In this document: positions 60,132 to 64,000 of the stretch, piece by piece
How positions within the stretch are numbered: the stretch's first letter is position 1
Layout of the letters: each line of letters begins with the position of its first letter
Assembly (NCBI RefSeq): GCF_900114875.1
Contig: NZ_FPKW01000006.1
Coordinates: 62,001-126,000 of the forward strand
Direction: 5' to 3'
Origin: Chryseobacterium limigenitum
Lineage (GTDB): Bacteria > Bacteroidota > Bacteroidia > Flavobacteriales > Weeksellaceae
DNA length: 64,000 nucleotides
The notes under the pieces: generated by a model
What the model saw: only the letters and a program-made list of their open reading frames with translations
What the model was told of the DNA's origin: nothing
The model's database searches: none
Made by a program: the position numbers and the translations under genes

Positions 60132-61727
60132 TTATTCTTTAATGAATTTTTTGCTGATATTTTCTTTACCTCCCATTAGGTTTAAAAAATAAATACCCTT
60201 TTCAAGGCTTCCGGTATTTATTTTTGTTGTTAGCCCTTCTAATTTTTGAGTATGGATGGTTTTCCCTAGCATATCAGTAATCGTAACCTCCATAGATGGT
60301 GTAAAATAATCAAGCTTTAAAGTAATATTATCTTTTGCCGGATTAGGGAACACATTAACTGTTGTGGCATCTTTCACAACCTCATTAGTGGCCAGATTAT
60401 CTTGAGCAAGTTTTACGACCCAAATATCATAATCTCCATGATTTCCACTTACATCTCCATTGGTTGAATTTGAACTTCCGGCAATGACATAACCGCCATC
60501 TGCAGTTTGAATAACAGAGCTAGCCTCATCGCTTCCTGATCCTCCTAAGCACTTTTGCCATTGAATACTTCCTGTAGCGCTTAGTTTTACAGCCCAATAA
60601 TCATAAGAAAGAGGTGCTTCGCCAGGACCTGTACTTGAAGGGGTATGATATCCTGTTACCTGACCATCATTTGAAGTCGTGCTTCCTACGGCCAAATACC
60701 CACCATCAGCGGTTTGAATGATAGAAGAAGCGTCATCTACCTTAGTTCCTCCTAAAGCTTTCTGCCATTGAAGGTTTCCATCAGAATTTAATTTTACGAT
60801 CCAAGCATCTGTTCCATCATGATTTCCCGTTACATCTCCATCATTAGAAAAAGCGTTACCAGCTACAATATAACCACCATCTGAAGTTTGTTTAATAGAA
60901 TATGCTAAATCCTGATGTGATCCTCCTAAAGATTTTTTCCAAAAAATAACGCCTCCATCAGTATTTAATTTTAGAATCCAATAATCTTTTCCACCATGAT
61001 TTCCTGTTACATCTCCATTGTTATTTTCAGCATATCCGGCAACAGCATATCCACCATCGCTAGTTTGAACAATAGAAATAGCCCTGTCATCTCCTGTTCC
61101 TCCTAAAGATTTTTTCCATTGAAGATTTCCATCAGCATTTATTTTTACGATCCAATAATCTACATAACCGTTATTTCCCGTTACATCGCCATTGTTTGAA
61201 GAAGAATTTCCTGCAAATATATATCCACCATCTGTCGTAGGAATCATTTGATTGATAACATCATAATTTGTTCCTCCGAAAGATTTTTGCCAATAAATAA
61301 TTCCTGCATCAGAATTTAATTTTAGAACCCAGCCATCTGTAAGTCCATGATTTCCTGTTACATTTCCGTTGTTTGAATCAGAGGTTCCGGCAACCACATA
61401 TCCGCCATCAGCAGTTTGTATGATAGAACTTCCATAGTCAGTTCCTGTTCCTCCTAAAGATTTTTGCCATTGAAGATTTCCTGTTGCATTTAATTTTGCA
61501 AGCCAGTAATCCTGATTTCCGTGATTTCCTGTTACATTCCCATTGTTTGAATTAGATGCTCCGCTAATCATATACCCTCCATCGGCTGTTTGAATGATAG
61601 TGTGTGCTCTATCGGGGTTTGTTCCTCCTAAAGATTTTTGCCATTCTATGGCCGGAGCTTGTGCAGTAATAGCATTTGAACAAAGAATACCTATAAAAGG
61701 TACCATTTTCTTGTAATTGAATTTCAT
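60132..61727 (-). CDS. Type IX secretion cargo with seven tandem repeats
   Basis: 531 aa. Signal peptide 1-22 (cleavage near TAQ). Seven copies of a roughly 60-residue unit follow, each with W(Q/K)K(S/A/C)(L/F)GG, then DGGY and a GNHG-like turn, spanning about 27-450. They look like beta-propeller or Kelch-type blades. The C-terminus (VNVFPNPAKDNITLKL to ISKKFIKE) is a T9SS type A sorting domain, so the protein is exported to the cell surface or secreted. Function unknown; adhesion or surface binding is plausible. Confidence 0.88.
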   Translation of the reverse strand: MKFNYKKMVPFIGILCSNAITAQAPAIEWQKSLGGTNPDRAHTIIQTADGGYMISGASNSNNGNVTGNHGNQDYWLAKLNATGNLQWQKSLGGTGTDYGSSIIQTADGGYVVAGTSDSNNGNVTGNHGLTDGWVLKLNSDAGIIYWQKSFGGTNYDVINQMIPTTDGGYIFAGNSSSNNGDVTGNNGYVDYWIVKINADGNLQWKKSLGGTGDDRAISIVQTSDGGYAVAGYAENNNGDVTGNHGGKDYWILKLNTDGGVIFWKKSLGGSHQDLAYSIKQTSDGGYIVAGNAFSNDGDVTGNHDGTDAWIVKLNSDGNLQWQKALGGTKVDDASSIIQTADGGYLAVGSTTSNDGQVTGYHTPSSTGPGEAPLSYDYWAVKLSATGSIQWQKCLGGSGSDEASSVIQTADGGYVIAGSSNSTNGDVSGNHGDYDIWVVKLAQDNLATNEVVKDATTVNVFPNPAKDNITLKLDYFTPSMEVTITDMLGKTIHTQKLEGLTTKINTGSLEKGIYFLNLMGGKENISKKFIKE

Positions 61728-61966
61728 GATTTTAGTTTATTTTAATTTAAAGATGCAAAAGTATAATTTGTAAAGGAATAAATACTCATATTTTATAATT
61801 TTTAATATTCAATTTTGCTTTTGAAATCATATTTTAAAATGCAAAATAAGAATTATAGCAGGTAAAATATTTAGTAAAAATTAAAATCTAAAGTAAAATT
61901 GGTAAGCAGAATTTCAATTTTTTATCGGAAATTTGTTTGACTTTAGAAAAAAATAAACAAAATAGT

Positions 61967-62842
61967 ATGCAAAAGAAAACATATGCAGGACAACCTGTGA
62001 TTACATTAAATAATGGAGTTGACATTCCAGCCTTAGGCTTTGGTGTCTGGCAGATTGATGATCAAAAAGTGTGTGAATATACGGTGATCAAGGCTATCCA
62101 AACGGGATACAGAATGATCGACACGGCTTCTATTTATCAAAACGAAATTGGAGTCGGAAACGCTATTAAAAACAGCGGAGTAAACAGAGAAGAATTGTTT
62201 ATTACTTCAAAACTTTGGGTTCAGGATACTACTTATGACAAAGCGAAAAGTGCATTTCAGAGAACATTAGACAGATTGCAGCTGGATTATCTGGATATGT
62301 ACCTTATTCACTGGCCTTATTCGGATTTTACAGGAGCTTGGAAAGCGTTAGAAGAATTGTATCATGAAGGAAAAATAAAAGCAATCGGTGTTTGTAATTT
62401 TACGGTTGAAAAACTGGAAGAATTAAAAGCTAATTCAAGCATTCTTCCTGTGGTTAACCAGATCGAGTTACATCCAATTTTCCAACAAAAAGAGTTACAG
62501 GTTTATAACAGAGAAAATAATATTGTTACTCAACCTTGGAGTCCTCTTGGAAACGGAAATGCTGAATTGTTGAATAACGAATCTTTAAAATCAATTGCTG
62601 AAAAACATAGCAAAACGGTTGCTCAGGTTATTTTAAGATGGCATTTGCAGGAAGGTTTCTGTGCGATTCCTAAATCTGTGACGCCATCAAGAATTGAAGA
62701 AAATTTCAATGTTTTTAATTTTGAATTAACTGAAGACGAAATGAATACTGTTCGTTCTCTGGACACTAACAAAAGAATATTTTTTGATCCAAAAGATCCG
62801 GAATGGGAGGAAAAGATGTTGAATTCTGTTGCGGATATTTAA
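61967..62842 (+). CDS. Aldo/keto reductase (2,5-diketogluconate reductase-like)
   Basis: 291 aa from the ATG 61967; an in-frame TTG at 61937 is less likely. Tetrad D52, Y57 (IDTASIYQNE), K82 (SKLWV) and H115 (LIHWPY). LGFGVWQID and the AIPKSVTPSRIEENFNVF segment mark the AKR5-type subgroup. Cytoplasmic NADPH reductase of small carbonyls; substrate unknown. Second reductase of this class in the region. Confidence 0.92.
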   Translation: MQKKTYAGQPVITLNNGVDIPALGFGVWQIDDQKVCEYTVIKAIQTGYRMIDTASIYQNEIGVGNAIKNSGVNREELFITSKLWVQDTTYDKAKSAFQRTLDRLQLDYLDMYLIHWPYSDFTGAWKALEELYHEGKIKAIGVCNFTVEKLEELKANSSILPVVNQIELHPIFQQKELQVYNRENNIVTQPWSPLGNGNAELLNNESLKSIAEKHSKTVAQVILRWHLQEGFCAIPKSVTPSRIEENFNVFNFELTEDEMNTVRSLDTNKRIFFDPKDPEWEEKMLNSVADI

Positions 62843-62973
62843 CGATTTTAAAATATTTTTTCCCCAGATTTATTAATTCAAGAGGAGAATTAACTTGGAA
62901 AGGAAATAGAGAAAATGATATTACGCTAATAAAATTCAGTATTTAAGCAGAAAGTATTTAATTAAAATTAATT

Positions 62974-62981
62974 TATTTTTG
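62974..62981 (+). promoter_or_regulatory. -7 promoter box for the lipoprotein gene
   Basis: TATTTTTG fits TAnnTTTG and includes the GTG at 62981, which is therefore not the translation start. Confidence 0.45.
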
Positions 62982-62998
62982 TGACTTTAAAATTAATT

Positions 62999-63445
62999 AT
63001 GAAAAAATTATTTTTTCCATTTATCTTATTTTCGATTGTTTCCTGTAGTAGTGATGATGAGGTTCAGAATTCCGGCAATAAAGCTTCAATTATCGGAGAA
63101 TGGTACATTGAAAAATCTGAGATATATCGATCGTCAAATCAACAGATTCAGATTTCTTTCTCAACCGATTGCCAAAAAATGAGCACACATGAATTTACTT
63201 CTTCACACGTTTTCTCGATTTCTTATGCCCAAAACAATAATACATGCGAAAAAACAGATTCTGTAGCAAGGAAATACACATTCGATAAAGGAAATGGTAA
63301 ATTCTGGTTTGAAGGTGAGGAAAATTATCCTTATTTCGTGACTCAGCTTACTTTAACCGATATGGTTATGGAAGACCGGACTCAGGATTTTGACGGAGAC
63401 GGTACCAAGGATATACTAAGACGTTTTTATAAAAAAATCAATTAA
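62999..63445 (+). CDS. Lipocalin-like lipoprotein
   Basis: 148 aa from the ATG 62999. The lipobox Cys16 (IVSC) is followed by SSDDE, a Bacteroidota surface-export type acidic tag. IIGEWYIEKSEIY is the Gly-x-Trp start of lipocalin-like domains, and the DFDGDGTKDILRRFYKKI tail closes it. Two further cysteines (about 57 and 83) may form a disulfide. Function unknown. Single gene with its own terminator. Confidence 0.75.
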   Translation: MKKLFFPFILFSIVSCSSDDEVQNSGNKASIIGEWYIEKSEIYRSSNQQIQISFSTDCQKMSTHEFTSSHVFSISYAQNNNTCEKTDSVARKYTFDKGNGKFWFEGEENYPYFVTQLTLTDMVMEDRTQDFDGDGTKDILRRFYKKIN

Positions 63446-63451
63446 AATAAA

Positions 63452-63484
63452 AAACTCCTTTCAAATCGAAAGGAGTTTATTTTT
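63452..63484. terminator. Bidirectional terminator at the right end
   Basis: The 11-bp stem AAACTCCTTTC/GAAAGGAGTTT with a 5-nt loop, followed by ATTTTTA on plus; between convergent genes. Confidence 0.9.
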
Positions 63485-63496
63485 ATGTAAAAATTA

Positions 63497-64000
63497 TTAT
63501 TTTGTTAAATCTAAACCACCAAAATTCCCCGAACTCATCATCAGGAAAACACCATTGGTTTTATCTAAAGTTTCCCAGTATGCGTGAAGTTCTTCAGCAT
63601 TGGTAAATACTTTTAGATTTTCATTTTTAAATTTTTCTTTGATCAGATCTGGTGAAATCGGATCCATTCTTTTGATTTTTAAAGCATCTTCGGAATAGAA
63701 AACAATTGCTTCCTCCAATCCGTCCATAGCGTGGTCATATTGCTCTAAAAATACAGGATTTAAGCTTGAATAGGTATGAAGTTCAAGAAAACCATATTTT
63801 TTCTCATTTTTAAATTGCTCACAGAAAGCTTTTACAGCAGCTTTTACCTTGCTTGGCGCGTGTGCAAAGTCTTTGTAAAGCGTTCCTTTATCTTCTCTTT
63901 CTACTTTTTCAAGACGTTTTGAAGCTCCTTTGAAACTCATAATCGCATCATAGAAATCTTCATCCATAATTCCCAAAGTGTGGCAGATATGTCTTGCTCC
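63497..64000 (-). CDS. Mur ligase family protein, C-terminal part (5' end beyond window)
   Basis: About 167 C-terminal codons; the frame continues past position 64000 without a start (HICHTLGIMDEDFYDAIMSF). YKDFAHAPSKVKAAVKAF matches the C-terminal domain of Mur ligases (the DFAHHP-type loop), and FLELHTYSSLNPVFLEQY is typical of the Mpl/MurC-like ligases of Flavobacteriia. It adds a peptide or amino acid to a UDP-MurNAc precursor in cell-wall synthesis or recycling. Mpl versus MurC cannot be settled from this piece. Confidence 0.75.
   Translation of the reverse strand, partial: GARHICHTLGIMDEDFYDAIMSFKGASKRLEKVEREDKGTLYKDFAHAPSKVKAAVKAFCEQFKNEKKYGFLELHTYSSLNPVFLEQYDHAMDGLEEAIVFYSEDALKIKRMDPISPDLIKEKFKNENLKVFTNAEELHAYWETLDKTNGVFLMMSSGNFGGLDLTK

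Noticed and set aside
1..64000. tRNA or rRNA genes, prophage, insertion sequence with transposase
   Set aside because: No cloverleaf with acceptor and anticodon arms, no rRNA-like stretch and no transposase or phage protein was seen.

Overview
The window is AT-rich, densely coded bacterial DNA that looks like a Flavobacteriia chromosome of the Chryseobacterium/Weeksellaceae type. Evidence: promoters fit the Bacteroidota pattern TTTG or TTG, then 17-23 nt, then TAnnTTTG. The gene content includes TonB-dependent receptors, a type IX secretion cargo protein, DUF5916, DUF3108 and YceI proteins, paired M16 peptidases and a PNGase F-type enzyme. There are no rRNA or tRNA genes, CRISPR arrays, phages or transposase genes. 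Short dispersed palindromic repeats fill many of the gaps.

Layout. 1-5.6 kb: asparagine synthetase (cut by the left edge), a GLPGLI-like/PNGase F-like secreted protein, an RsmB-type rRNA methyltransferase and a PhnA-type zinc ribbon protein. 6-9 kb: an orphan ABC ATPase, a YceI lipoprotein and pheS, followed by a tiny orphan transcription unit. 9.3-19.3 kb: DUF5916 barrel protein, DUF3108 protein, a flavoprotein reductase with its 2Fe-2S ferredoxin, prolyl oligopeptidase, PepD and two small envelope-type genes. 19.4-23.5 kb: recR heading an operon of four glycan genes. 23.6-30 kb: secG, a paired M16 metallopeptidase system and a UvrD/PcrA helicase. 30.7-37.7 kb: a TonB receptor, a membrane PLD-like protein, and a HipA-like kinase/DUF3037/esterase cluster.

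37.7-46 kb carries most of the tyrosine-to-fumarate route on the minus strand: HppD, HmgA and FahA, with a flavin reductase-like protein and a CoA-transferase. It is interrupted by a GxxExxY gene framed by perfect 22-bp inverted repeats. 46-49 kb: a TonB receptor and a secreted thioredoxin-like protein. 49-52 kb: a three-gene glycine betaine/proline-type ABC importer. 52.6-63.4 kb: a redox and detoxification region (Crp/Fnr regulator, DoxX, AhpD-like protein, two aldo/keto reductases, DJ-1/PfpI protein, MdaB/YgiN quinone pair, LysR regulator), a metallophosphoesterase and a seven-repeat T9SS protein. The right edge cuts a Mur ligase.

The most interesting signals are non-coding. A set of palindromic elements shares AACCaCAAAAG-like ends; one carries the GxxExxY nuclease-like gene and two are empty. 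Related multi-hairpin elements lie near 36.7, 48.2 and 48.9 kb. Two short repeats are nested inside each other at two loci. Several compact promoter-hairpin units have no recognisable gene. Product names are from family recognition by eye; no database search was run.
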